DNA of 36,640 nt from a virus, in IMG/VR virus record IMGVR_UViG_3300013233_000298, positions 1 to 36,640 of that record. One strand, given 5' to 3'. Made by a program: the position numbers and the translations under genes. Position 1 is the stretch's first letter, and each line of letters starts with the position of its first letter. This document shows, in pieces, positions 7,338 through 16,165 of the stretch. Under the pieces are notes generated by a model. It was not told where the DNA came from. It did not search any database and saw only the letters and a list, made by a program, of their open reading frames with translations.

Positions 7338-7702
7338 TGAAAAACCCCTTTTGTTGCGGTAGTGAGAATGACGACTAAAACACTTGTAACCAAGGCTATG
7401 ACCACGCCATTCTTTGCTTGCTTCACTTCAATTTGTTTTTCTGATTCTGCCAACGCATCATATTTTTTAAAGAGTGTCTCAATAGCTTTGCCTTGAATGA
7501 CGCCTTGTTGCCCTTGGACTTGCATTTCATTTGCTTGCTTATGTGATGATTCACGCAACTTCATAACTTCTTCTTTCATAGTATCAGAAGATACACGAAG
7601 TTCGACAAGTTGAGCTAGGTTGACAGCCATAGCTCGGAGAGCTTCCTCCACTCGCTGCTGACCATCTTTTAAATATTGTAATTCAACATGCGTTTCAGGC
7701 AT
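7334..7702 (-). CDS. Coiled-coil protein with C-terminal membrane anchor (122 aa)
   Basis: Residues 1-95 are charged and helical (for example 'LKDGQQRVEEALRAMAVNLAQ'), consistent with a long coiled coil. Residues 98-116 (NGVVIALVTSVLVVILTTA) form one transmembrane helix near the C-terminus. Position directly ahead of the endolysin suggests a lysis accessory, either a tail-anchored holin-like or spanin-like protein. Family not recognised. Confidence 0.7.
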   Translation of the reverse strand: MPETHVELQYLKDGQQRVEEALRAMAVNLAQLVELRVSSDTMKEEVMKLRESSHKQANEMQVQGQQGVIQGKAIETLFKKYDALAESEKQIEVKQAKNGVVIALVTSVLVVILTTATKGVFH

Positions 7703-7703
7703 A

Positions 7704-7997
7704 TCACTTCCTTGTGTAGATGGCTAGAGGGTACAGAAACCATAGCCATGTAGTTAAAATATCATAAATGCTTTCATGCTGTTTAATCTGGAAGTGCCCT
7801 CGCTGTAATCGCTGGACGCATTCAATACCAATGCCTGCAAGCAGAGGCAGTAGAAACGCCGCTAAGAGCATATAAGGCGATTGGGTAAGCCAATATAAGG
7901 CAAGCGAAGCAGAGGAGCATGTAGCTCCAATGCTTGCGTGCTTCCAAGCGTTTGGGTCAGTACGCATGTGGGTGAATAAAGTTCTATTATCGTTCAC
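7704..7997 (-). CDS. Hypothetical membrane protein of the lysis region (97 aa)
   Basis: At least two hydrophobic segments (about 25-58, 'SASLALYWLTQSPYMLLAAFLLPLLAGIGI', and 82-93) flank a central 'IECVQRLQRGHFQIKQHESIYDILTTW' segment. The 'ESxYDILTTWLW' signature occurs in small phage membrane proteins near endolysins, as I recall. It may be a holin component. It is the first gene after the tailspike. Confidence 0.65.
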   Translation of the reverse strand: MNDNRTLFTHMRTDPNAWKHASIGATCSSASLALYWLTQSPYMLLAAFLLPLLAGIGIECVQRLQRGHFQIKQHESIYDILTTWLWFLYPLAIYTRK

Positions 7998-8015
7998 TTA
8001 CAGCCACTATCTCCC

Positions 8016-9902
8016 TTATACAACTCGTACTTGTACGATACTACCGTTTCGGTACATTCCATTTAGACTTACTCCAGCAGCAGCAGCAGCAGCATCATTG
8101 GCAAAGTTAAGCAAAATAGTATGGGGCGACTTAACAACATCAGCTTCAAACATATTGTTTGCAAACTGCACCTGTATCCCAGCCCTACTAACATTATATG
8201 TTGCTGTTGCGACGAAATAATTATTTGTAATAACGCCTGAACAAATGTTTGCGCCTGTGCCTAATGCATCCATAAACCGCAACATTTTACTTATAGTGTT
8301 ATTCATTATAACCCAATTTGTCGGTGGATGAGTTCCGTTAGAGTTTGTTGAGGTTCCAATATCCTCTAACAAAGTTCCTATGAAATGGTTGTTTGTTATA
8401 ATATAATGGTTACCACCACCTGATGTTGCCGTTGCAGCCAAGGCAACACCATAATCACATGCAAAACATAAATTACCATCAAATTTTATTTCTGACCCAG
8501 ATGAAAAATTAAGTGCCCGTGAAAGCTTAAAAAAATAATTAGTAGCTATCAACATGCCTAAGCCACCGTTAAAGGTTACATCGAGTCCTGCTAGGTTTTT
8601 AACTGTACCATTACCTATAATTTTATTGTTTGTAAATATAACTTCATCACCATAATACCCTGAGCCGCAAGAATAAGCGTAGGCTAAAGGTAACGTAGTG
8701 TCTGTTCGTTTGAACATATTTCCTGTTACGACAGTGTTTTCAGATGCATTTAAAACATATATGTAGCCTGTATTACCAGCTGATACTACAATGTTATCGA
8801 ATATGTTATTTGATATAATAGTGTCACCAAGAGTATCTTCAAGATGAATGGCTGCATCCCCATTGGACTTCTCAACTATATTGCCTGTAATAATAACATT
8901 TTCAACCGAAGTTATACCTACAAATCGTCCTTCCAGAATCCCTACAGGGTACGCAGCATTTCCAAGGTATTGGTTATTTTCAATACGCCAATTTTTTGAT
9001 GGTGCAGTGGAAGCACAGTTAGCCTCAATAAAATCGTTAATCATTTGGATTGCAGTGCAATTAGAAATAGATACATCACTAGAGACATTACCAAGCTGTT
9101 GAATTACACCGAAGCCTGTATTGTTGAAAGTACAGTTATTGATAGCTATCCTACTACATGTATAAAGCAACACTCTCTGTTGACCTTGGTAAAATGTAAT
9201 ACTATCAAGCGTAATGTCAGAGGCGCTATTACCTATAGTTATGCCAGCAGATGCAATTGTTCCAATAAGCTTAATGTCTCTTATAGAGACAGAGGATGCC
9301 CTTATATTTATATATGCCGTAGCAACGCCTTGTGTGATTACAGATTGGTCACCAAGCCCTACGAGCTCTTGTCCTAAGGTACTAAAGGTAATAAGCGAGT
9401 TAATTTTAAAGTTACCTGTAGGTACAAGAATGGAATCACCTATTGAGAGGGCTTGGGTTATTGAAGCTGTATTATCAAAAACCCCATCGCCTACAGCTCC
9501 GAACCATAAAATATCTACTAGCCCAGTATACTCCCTAATCCAAGCCGATGTACCTGTAGCGTTTGCAAATATAGTGCCATTATTGGCAGGCTTTGTACCT
9601 GTACCTGCTGTGTAATATCCTAATGCTGCGCCTGTAACACCTCTGAAAACGCCATGTCCACCATCCCCTGGTGTTGTGTGATACGCTAGGTACACACGGC
9701 TATCAGAGGCAGGAGCTAAAGCGTTTAATTCAGCGATGCCATATATCGTTGGCATTCCAGCTTCGTAGCCGCCCGCCTTTACTCCATCGTGGACTCGGAG
9801 TGTTTTCGATTCTGTATCAATGGAAATTTCTGCTTGAAGCCCTGTAAATAGGTCATTTTGAAGGCGATTGCCTCTACGTCTTTTCGATGCTGTTGCTACC
9901 AT
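8016..9902 (-). CDS. Tailspike with pectate-lyase-like beta-helix (628 aa)
   Basis: The N-terminus ('RRRGNRLQNDLFTGLQAEIS', then 'DTESKTLRVHDG' and 'AGGYEAG') is the short repeat found at the N-terminus of many phage tail and head fibres. From about residue 128 the signature 'WFGAVGDGVFDNTASI' marks the start of a pectate-lyase-type right-handed beta-helix, and residues 160-560 carry N- and I-rich rungs such as 'ITGNIVEKSNGDAAIHLED'. The likely role is polysaccharide recognition or depolymerisation at the cell surface. Catalytic residues cannot be assigned from sequence alone. Its ATG overlaps the stop of the preceding fibre gene. Confidence 0.85.
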   Translation of the reverse strand: MVATASKRRRGNRLQNDLFTGLQAEISIDTESKTLRVHDGVKAGGYEAGMPTIYGIAELNALAPASDSRVYLAYHTTPGDGGHGVFRGVTGAALGYYTAGTGTKPANNGTIFANATGTSAWIREYTGLVDILWFGAVGDGVFDNTASITQALSIGDSILVPTGNFKINSLITFSTLGQELVGLGDQSVITQGVATAYINIRASSVSIRDIKLIGTIASAGITIGNSASDITLDSITFYQGQQRVLLYTCSRIAINNCTFNNTGFGVIQQLGNVSSDVSISNCTAIQMINDFIEANCASTAPSKNWRIENNQYLGNAAYPVGILEGRFVGITSVENVIITGNIVEKSNGDAAIHLEDTLGDTIISNNIFDNIVVSAGNTGYIYVLNASENTVVTGNMFKRTDTTLPLAYAYSCGSGYYGDEVIFTNNKIIGNGTVKNLAGLDVTFNGGLGMLIATNYFFKLSRALNFSSGSEIKFDGNLCFACDYGVALAATATSGGGNHYIITNNHFIGTLLEDIGTSTNSNGTHPPTNWVIMNNTISKMLRFMDALGTGANICSGVITNNYFVATATYNVSRAGIQVQFANNMFEADVVKSPHTILLNFANDAAAAAAGVSLNGMYRNGSIVQVRVV

Positions 9903-10402
9903 TATATCACCATCCCATAATCTATTGTTTGAGCTATCACTTGGTCATATACAAATCCATAATCTAGTGGAATTGTAAACGACGTTGGAATCTGTGATAT
10001 TGCAGCATTTGCATCAATCGCAGATTGATTTGCATTTGCTTCTGATGTTGCACTTGCTGCTTGACTTAATGCTGCTGCATTTGCACTGCTTGCCGCGTTA
10101 GCGGCGTTTGTAACGGCTTGGTCTCCATTATTCAAGATTGTATTTGCAATAAACTGAACAGATTCGCCACCAAGCATGGCTGCATTGAATGTAACTGTTG
10201 TCGCTGATGTTTCAATGTAATCTGTAAAGATATGCTTTTTCAATCCATTCACATAAACATCAAGTACATCAAAGCCAATGGCATATGTAGCCAGTACAAG
10301 TGTAAATGCCGTTTGCCCTGCTGTAGCCACCTGCACTTCACTCTTTCGAGTCTGTGTATCTATAATCCTTCCTACTGGTGCTAAAACTGCTGCTAAAGCC
10401 AT
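9902..10402 (-). CDS. Tail fibre / adaptor protein (166 aa)
   Basis: The first ~95 residues follow the pattern of a fibre N-terminal module ('ATAGQTAFTLVLATYAIGFD', 'VYVNGLKKH', 'DYIETSATTVTFN'), which attaches fibres to the tail. A ~45-residue alanine/asparagine-rich segment (about 96-140) follows and looks like a coiled-coil stalk. The protein ends shortly after. It probably connects the adjacent tailspike to the tail or acts as a short fibre. Confidence 0.75.
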   Translation of the reverse strand: MALAAVLAPVGRIIDTQTRKSEVQVATAGQTAFTLVLATYAIGFDVLDVYVNGLKKHIFTDYIETSATTVTFNAAMLGGESVQFIANTILNNGDQAVTNAANAASSANAAALSQAASATSEANANQSAIDANAAISQIPTSFTIPLDYGFVYDQVIAQTIDYGMVI

Positions 10403-13357
10403 TTAATCCTCCGTGTATACATTTCCACTACCTTCCTTTAAAGACTTTCTTATAGAGCCATATATGGGATGCCCGAAGAAACCATAGATGCCATCCATTC
10501 CATTCTTGCTAACATCTTGAACGAATATAGGGGCGAAGTGAGAGCCTGCAATATTTATGCTGTCTCCAACCTTCTCAATAGCTGTATCACTATCGCTTCT
10601 GATAGGGTGTCCATTTCCTAAGGCCCCTACATATTTTTCATTTCCAAGCTGTTCTTCAATAAGCTTAGCAATACTGCTCTGCTTAACTGTGGCTTCATGC
10701 AATGGGTTTTCAAGCCACTTGAATGGCTCTGATAGTTGTTTGCTGAATGTAAGTTCTCTACCATCACCAAGGTCGATTCTTGTGGGGTCATCATTCATCC
10801 AGATAGGTTTTCCTGTCAGCATCATTTGAATAGCTGTTCCCATTATCATGTAATACATAGCTGCCCTTACAGCATACCGCTGATACATCTGGCGACTTAA
10901 TTTACTCTTATTTATGAGAGGAAATGACTTGGCAATAATTCTCAAGTTTGAAATAGTCCAATCAGGAGCGAACATAATTAAGTTTGTCCAAACCTTACCT
11001 TGAGGAGTTGCCATAGTAGCTGCAATACGGCGACCAAAGGCATTATCAACACCTTCAGCAAGCTTACGCCAGTTCTGGCCACCAAAGGCATCATTGACGA
11101 ATTGCCCTGCCATTAAGCCAAGCTCATGTTCTGATGCTCTAGCATTCAATGGAAGGTCTAAATTCTTCAATGTGAGCTCTTCCATCTTACGCTCAAACAC
11201 AAGTAGCTTAGAACCACTCATAAGCCTATCCCACATAACTACGTCAATAACCTTGTTGATGCCGCCTATGGCCTTTGTGCCGCCTTTAAGGATGCCTTTT
11301 GCTAGGTTGGATGGTACATGCTTATCAATGAAAGTCTGTGTTGCTTCTAGCGAGCTAAAGAATGCATCATTATCAACATCCCTTGGGGGCTTTACATCGA
11401 CATATCTCAATGCGAAATCATACCTATCACCATACTGTCCATGCCTTAGAGCATCTGAAATATGATGGGTTGAAATCATTGATTTGATACCTGCACCAAG
11501 ACTTCCTCCAACAACTGCTCCTGCTGGATTAAGGCCTGATATAACATATCCCCCTGCTGCACCTGCTAATACAGCTCCTATGCCCCCTGCACCAGCGAAT
11601 AAGGCACTTTCTGCTAGAGCATTGAAATGAAATAATGAACCGAAGATGAGAAGCCGTTTCATTACAGCATTTAGCATTGTTGCAGCTTTCACTGTTGAAT
11701 TTATATCGCCTGTTTTGAATAGCATGTCCAGCGTTGGGAGGTAGTCGTTTTTAACATTCAGCACTGTGTTTTTGAAAAACTTATCAAAACTTATTTGGTA
11801 TTGTTTATCGGCATAAGCTTTGGCATTTATTTCACTATAATGCATGACATTGATTGCTTTCTTATAGTCTGCTTTCCATAAAGCCTTTAATGCTTTTGAA
11901 TATGTATTTTTAATATAGTGTGATATAACTGATGGATGAGAAACGTGGTCTATATAAGTTCTATTGTCGGATGCTTTTGGCAGGCCTTTCCCTATATCAA
12001 ACTTCTCTTTAACATGCTTGAACTCAATACTATCCAGTACATGCTTAGTTGTTGTTGCTCGTGTCACTTGTTGGCCATATAGCGAAACAAGCTCTGCAAT
12101 ATCCAATGTCTTGTAGTTTTTGTCTTTTAGTTCTCTGTCATCAACACGAGCTTTAGCTCTATCAGTTGTTGAGCTAATGTGAGAGCGCTTACCAATAGAA
12201 TCCATAATGTCATTTAGTGGATTCCCTGATTCTTCAATATTCAATATATGAGGCACATAATCGCTTCTAACACCTTTAATCACATTCGCCTTAACAAGTA
12301 GTTTGGCATATTTATCAAAGTGTTTTCTGATTGCTTTAGCAACTAATACTTCATGGTCTGTCAAGGCTTTCCAATCATTTGGGTTTCCAGAATCGAGAGC
12401 TTTAGTTATCAATATACGGCGTTCAACATTTGGCACAGCTTCTTTGATAGAAATACCAAGAGCGTTTGAATGTCTTAGTGCCTGATGGAGATGTGCATCT
12501 GCATTATCACCAGCCGCTCTTGTTTCAGCTACAGCATCTTTGACATCCCCTTTAATGCCACTTGGTGGCTTTATAATACTATCTTCCCACTGATGTAACG
12601 TAGGGATTTCTGATGCGCTAAGGTCTTCTGAATATGCACCAAAAAGCTTATCAAATAATGACGTTTTCTTGTTTGACTTAAATTTAACAGTGGGATGGAT
12701 ATTACCAATGGTGGCTCGAAGCATATTTTCATTTGATTGAATTTGTGCTTCAAGCTCTTTCAGTGAGGCTATTTTATCTGCCTCTGTCATCTTCCATATT
12801 TTCGGAGCTTCATCCAACGGAATGCCAGCATCAAGAAATACGTCTTTGATATATTTCTTCTGCTTAATTTTACTCTTTATATGACGTGTTCCAAGAATTG
12901 CCCCATGAGTTATCGTAGCAAGCCCTAGGGTGAGCGTAGCGTCCATCAATCCTGATTTGATAGCATCACTATCAGTGCCATCAACAGAAGCCTTTGCGAG
13001 CGATTCTATAGCCCCATAGGCTCCCATCGTTGCAGACGTAAGCCCAATATCCATTGCTGTCTTTCGTCTTTTGGCTTGGGCCTCTGTTAAGCCTTTCTTA
13101 ATAGCTCTGTTGTATGTCTTTTGGTGAAGGGTTTTAGCGAATAGCTTTGAAGGCAAGAATATATATGGAACAAGCTCGCCGACAAATTTTGCAGGGTCAT
13201 TCTTGATGGTGTTGATTATCCCATCTGTATCGTCGTTATTATCAAGCCCAAGGAACTCTTGGGTGTGTTGTTGGTCAGCTCCAAGAGCTACAGCCGCTCC
13301 GCCCACGAGCTCGCGAGGAAGGGTTGTAGCTCCGTCTATAAAACTTGATAGGCTCAT
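10403..13357 (-). CDS. Putative internal virion / ejection protein (984 aa)
   Basis: This is the largest uninterrupted gene. The protein is mostly helical, with small-residue hydrophobic stretches (about 110-150 and 590-640, including 'GGIGAVLAGAAGGYVISG') that could enter a membrane. Length, late-operon position between the tail and the tailspikes, and membrane-seeking segments match the internal proteins that short-tailed phages eject with their DNA. No enzymatic motif found. This is an inference from context. Confidence 0.6.
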   Translation of the reverse strand: MSLSSFIDGATTLPRELVGGAAVALGADQQHTQEFLGLDNNDDTDGIINTIKNDPAKFVGELVPYIFLPSKLFAKTLHQKTYNRAIKKGLTEAQAKRRKTAMDIGLTSATMGAYGAIESLAKASVDGTDSDAIKSGLMDATLTLGLATITHGAILGTRHIKSKIKQKKYIKDVFLDAGIPLDEAPKIWKMTEADKIASLKELEAQIQSNENMLRATIGNIHPTVKFKSNKKTSLFDKLFGAYSEDLSASEIPTLHQWEDSIIKPPSGIKGDVKDAVAETRAAGDNADAHLHQALRHSNALGISIKEAVPNVERRILITKALDSGNPNDWKALTDHEVLVAKAIRKHFDKYAKLLVKANVIKGVRSDYVPHILNIEESGNPLNDIMDSIGKRSHISSTTDRAKARVDDRELKDKNYKTLDIAELVSLYGQQVTRATTTKHVLDSIEFKHVKEKFDIGKGLPKASDNRTYIDHVSHPSVISHYIKNTYSKALKALWKADYKKAINVMHYSEINAKAYADKQYQISFDKFFKNTVLNVKNDYLPTLDMLFKTGDINSTVKAATMLNAVMKRLLIFGSLFHFNALAESALFAGAGGIGAVLAGAAGGYVISGLNPAGAVVGGSLGAGIKSMISTHHISDALRHGQYGDRYDFALRYVDVKPPRDVDNDAFFSSLEATQTFIDKHVPSNLAKGILKGGTKAIGGINKVIDVVMWDRLMSGSKLLVFERKMEELTLKNLDLPLNARASEHELGLMAGQFVNDAFGGQNWRKLAEGVDNAFGRRIAATMATPQGKVWTNLIMFAPDWTISNLRIIAKSFPLINKSKLSRQMYQRYAVRAAMYYMIMGTAIQMMLTGKPIWMNDDPTRIDLGDGRELTFSKQLSEPFKWLENPLHEATVKQSSIAKLIEEQLGNEKYVGALGNGHPIRSDSDTAIEKVGDSINIAGSHFAPIFVQDVSKNGMDGIYGFFGHPIYGSIRKSLKEGSGNVYTED

Positions 13358-14953
13358 TTATCTATATTGCGCATTGTGCATAGATGTAAACTGTGGCTGC
13401 ACAGAAGGTGTAAACGGTGCTGATAAGGCTTCGCCAACACCATTTCGTAGCATATAGAATACATTATCACCAAAATTCATAATTCCTTGTGGAAGGTCAT
13501 CAAGCTTAGAATTTGTATTTATCATAGAGATTCTATTTAAAGCTTGTCGGCGGAGCATCGGGTCTTTCATGGTTAGAATTTTATTGATTGCAGCATCAAC
13601 TTTAACCATGCCTGCTGCATCAACACCGAGATTTCTTTTCCAATAATTTGAAATGAATGCGCGACCTTCTTTGTTATTGATATTCATTACACCATTTTCT
13701 GTGTTGAAATATCCCTTTGCACTATCTGCTAATGGGACTAATTTATTATCTTTTACAATACGATATACAGATAATCTTCGAGCCTTATCTACAAGGTCTT
13801 TTAATGATGTTGGTTCTGTGGTGCTTTGAAGAAGCTTTAAGAATGTTCTTTTGAATGTAACTTTCTCATAAGGCTGTAATTCAGCTTCTTTGCTTGGATA
13901 TTGGCTTATATATTCCGATAATGATGCATCTGCTAAGCCCATAATCTTAGCCTTAAATTCAGGATTTTGAGTCATGTGTTTAGCCACTAATGTTGTATTG
14001 TGTTTTTCAGTGGCAAAGTTTTGGTCATTAACATTATATGCATGTGCAACTATTCCACGCTTAATATCTTTAGGGGTTGTAAAATTACCCATTTCAGCAT
14101 CAGTAGGATGCTCTAATAGTGCAAGTCCACCCATTGGGTTGGCTGCAAAGAAGTTGTTCCCAATCTTCAATGTCATCCCCGATTCTGTAATCGTTTTTAG
14201 AACAGAATTATACGAACTAATAGCCTCTATTTTTTGTGTTTGAGTTTTATAACCGCGTAATCCCATGTATTTAGCAAGTTCAGTTTGTGCAATGTCGTTA
14301 TAATTATTGTTTAGCATTTTCGTCTTTGCTTTTAAGGAATCTGCATTATTCAACTTATTCTGAATAGAATTTGCTTTTAGCCTTGATTCATAGGCGGCGG
14401 AATCTGTTTCTGAATTAAGCTTGTGATTAACCACCCCTTGATTACCAGCTTGCATGGATTGAATGAAAGCCCTTGCATTTGCAGGGCTCATATTGAAGTT
14501 ACCTTGTTTATCAATAATGCCATTATGCAAAGCTTCTTGAGGATGGTCTGCTGACCAAGCCCTAACTTGATTCAGGTTTGCTGTATCAGATTGCTGTGCT
14601 TGCAGGATTTGAGCGTTCTGCATATCCATAGCTCTTTGCTGTAATCCCTGCTGATGCTCATGCTGTGCTTGCTCTGCGTTAGCTTGATGCGTGCCTACCA
14701 CAAGTTCATTTACAGCATCAAAAGGCGACCCTGTGCCTCTAGAGAGCATGTTAGCTGTATGCTGTGACAATCCACCACCTTGGTCTTGTGGCATAGGCTG
14801 TTGCACAATGTTTTTATAAGCATTGTCAACTTGTGATGTGTATGGGTTTTGATGTGCTTGAGCTGCATTGGCAAGAGCTGCATTCTGTGCATCTCTTGAA
14901 ATTTCATCAGGTGTTTTATTGGCAGGTTGTTGCGGAGCTGGTTGATTAGCCAT
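13358..14953 (-). CDS. Putative internal virion protein (531 aa)
   Basis: The N-terminal ~110 residues are rich in Q, N, A and P (PQQPANKTPDEISRDAQNAA and similar), then a long helical region follows. No family recognised. It lies in a run of four proteins of this low-complexity helical type between the nozzle gene and the tailspikes, the usual place for ejection/internal proteins in short-tailed phages. Confidence 0.55.
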   Translation of the reverse strand: MANQPAPQQPANKTPDEISRDAQNAALANAAQAHQNPYTSQVDNAYKNIVQQPMPQDQGGGLSQHTANMLSRGTGSPFDAVNELVVGTHQANAEQAQHEHQQGLQQRAMDMQNAQILQAQQSDTANLNQVRAWSADHPQEALHNGIIDKQGNFNMSPANARAFIQSMQAGNQGVVNHKLNSETDSAAYESRLKANSIQNKLNNADSLKAKTKMLNNNYNDIAQTELAKYMGLRGYKTQTQKIEAISSYNSVLKTITESGMTLKIGNNFFAANPMGGLALLEHPTDAEMGNFTTPKDIKRGIVAHAYNVNDQNFATEKHNTTLVAKHMTQNPEFKAKIMGLADASLSEYISQYPSKEAELQPYEKVTFKRTFLKLLQSTTEPTSLKDLVDKARRLSVYRIVKDNKLVPLADSAKGYFNTENGVMNINNKEGRAFISNYWKRNLGVDAAGMVKVDAAINKILTMKDPMLRRQALNRISMINTNSKLDDLPQGIMNFGDNVFYMLRNGVGEALSAPFTPSVQPQFTSMHNAQYR

Positions 14954-15504
14954 TAGTTATTACCAATATAATTTTGGAGAACATTATTCCATTGTGAAGA
15001 TGAATTACCAAAATTGTAATTTGTATTCAGAGGGTCTGAACTATTGTTATTTTTATCGGAAGGTTTTTTCATAAATAAATTAGCCCCCCCTTTCATCATT
15101 GATAGAGCCGCTTGAATTCGATGCATCTTATTTTGATATGCCATTTGTGCTGCTGCATTCTGTGAGTTGGTTGCAGCTACTTGATTCAATGCGCCTTGCT
15201 GTGCAATGTTTTGAGCGTTCTGTGTGCGCAGGGCTACATTTTCATAAGCTGCTGCACTGCCCAACCCACCTTGTGCTGATTGCACTGAATTAAGCTGCGC
15301 TTGCCGTTGCTGTGCTGCCTGTTGCATTGCAGGAAGTGTTGCTGCATCAAGCTGTGCTTTTGATGTTGTATGGTAATTCTGCTTTGGTTGCATGAAGTAT
15401 CCAAGTGCTGCTCCTGCCAGTCCACCTAAAGCTTGATTGCCTGTTTGGCTTCCTGTTGGGTTTTGCATTGAATCCCATAAGCCATAATTCTTTGTTGCTG
15501 CCAT
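14953..15504 (-). CDS. Putative internal virion protein, Q/A/N-rich (183 aa)
   Basis: A glycine/alanine-rich segment with membrane-like character (ALGGLAGAALGYFMQPKQNY, about 25-44) precedes a Q- and A-rich helix (about 45-135, 'QQAAQQRQAQLNSVQSAQGG') resembling small ejection proteins of podoviruses. The C-terminus is N/S-rich. Its stop is 5' adjacent to the next late gene and its start lies 1 nt from the upstream stop. Assignment is by composition and position. Confidence 0.55.
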   Translation of the reverse strand: MAATKNYGLWDSMQNPTGSQTGNQALGGLAGAALGYFMQPKQNYHTTSKAQLDAATLPAMQQAAQQRQAQLNSVQSAQGGLGSAAAYENVALRTQNAQNIAQQGALNQVAATNSQNAAAQMAYQNKMHRIQAALSMMKGGANLFMKKPSDKNNNSSDPLNTNYNFGNSSSQWNNVLQNYIGNN

Positions 15505-15505
15505 T

Positions 15506-16165
15506 TTATCCTCCTGTTGGGGCTACGCCATTGATTTGGTTGTTAAGTCCGCCCTGCATCAATCCTTGCCCTGCATATAGCTGTCTGTCCTGTGTTTGAT
15601 TTTGCGCTCCGCCTGCAGGGAAAGCTTGTGCCAATCCTGCAGTTGAAGCAACTCTTTGAGGCTGTTGCCAGTAGCTTTGTTGCTGTCCCAATCCTTGACC
15701 CCTACCTAACAATGACATTCCAGTCCCAACCTGCCCCATTGTGCTTCCAATAGAACTTGCGATACCACTAGCTCCGCCACCTGCTGAATATGCAAGTTGA
15801 GCTGATTCAGTAGGTGTCAATCCTGCTTTCAACCCATTATTAAATGCTTTGCCTGATGTTGAATGCCCTGACATATAACCAATAGCCGCAGGAGCTATAA
15901 TATTATTAACTGGCTGATATGAATGGCTATTCGTATCTGATGTTGCTCCATACAATCCACCAGCAATAGCTCCTGATACACCACCTGTTAAATATGCAAT
16001 TCCAATATCTGATGCAATCTTTACTGCTGGACGACCGTATTGTTTCCAGCCTTTGGATTCTCTAAGGTTTTTACTTAATAGTGATTTCTCTGGGTTATGT
16101 AATAAATTCCCTGCACTTTTAAGATTTATTCTTGATGCAAGATAATTCCCTATGCTAAAGCTCAT
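15506..16165 (-). CDS. Putative virion protein, glycine-rich (219 aa)
   Basis: Residues 50-80 ('IASDIGIAYLTGGVSGAIAGG') look membrane-active, and the C-terminal half is rich in G, Q and S. No family recognised. The ATG overlaps the stop of the nozzle gene by 4 nt. Probably part of the internal/tail protein set with its neighbours. Confidence 0.5.
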   Translation of the reverse strand: MSFSIGNYLASRINLKSAGNLLHNPEKSLLSKNLRESKGWKQYGRPAVKIASDIGIAYLTGGVSGAIAGGLYGATSDTNSHSYQPVNNIIAPAAIGYMSGHSTSGKAFNNGLKAGLTPTESAQLAYSAGGGASGIASSIGSTMGQVGTGMSLLGRGQGLGQQQSYWQQPQRVASTAGLAQAFPAGGAQNQTQDRQLYAGQGLMQGGLNNQINGVAPTGG

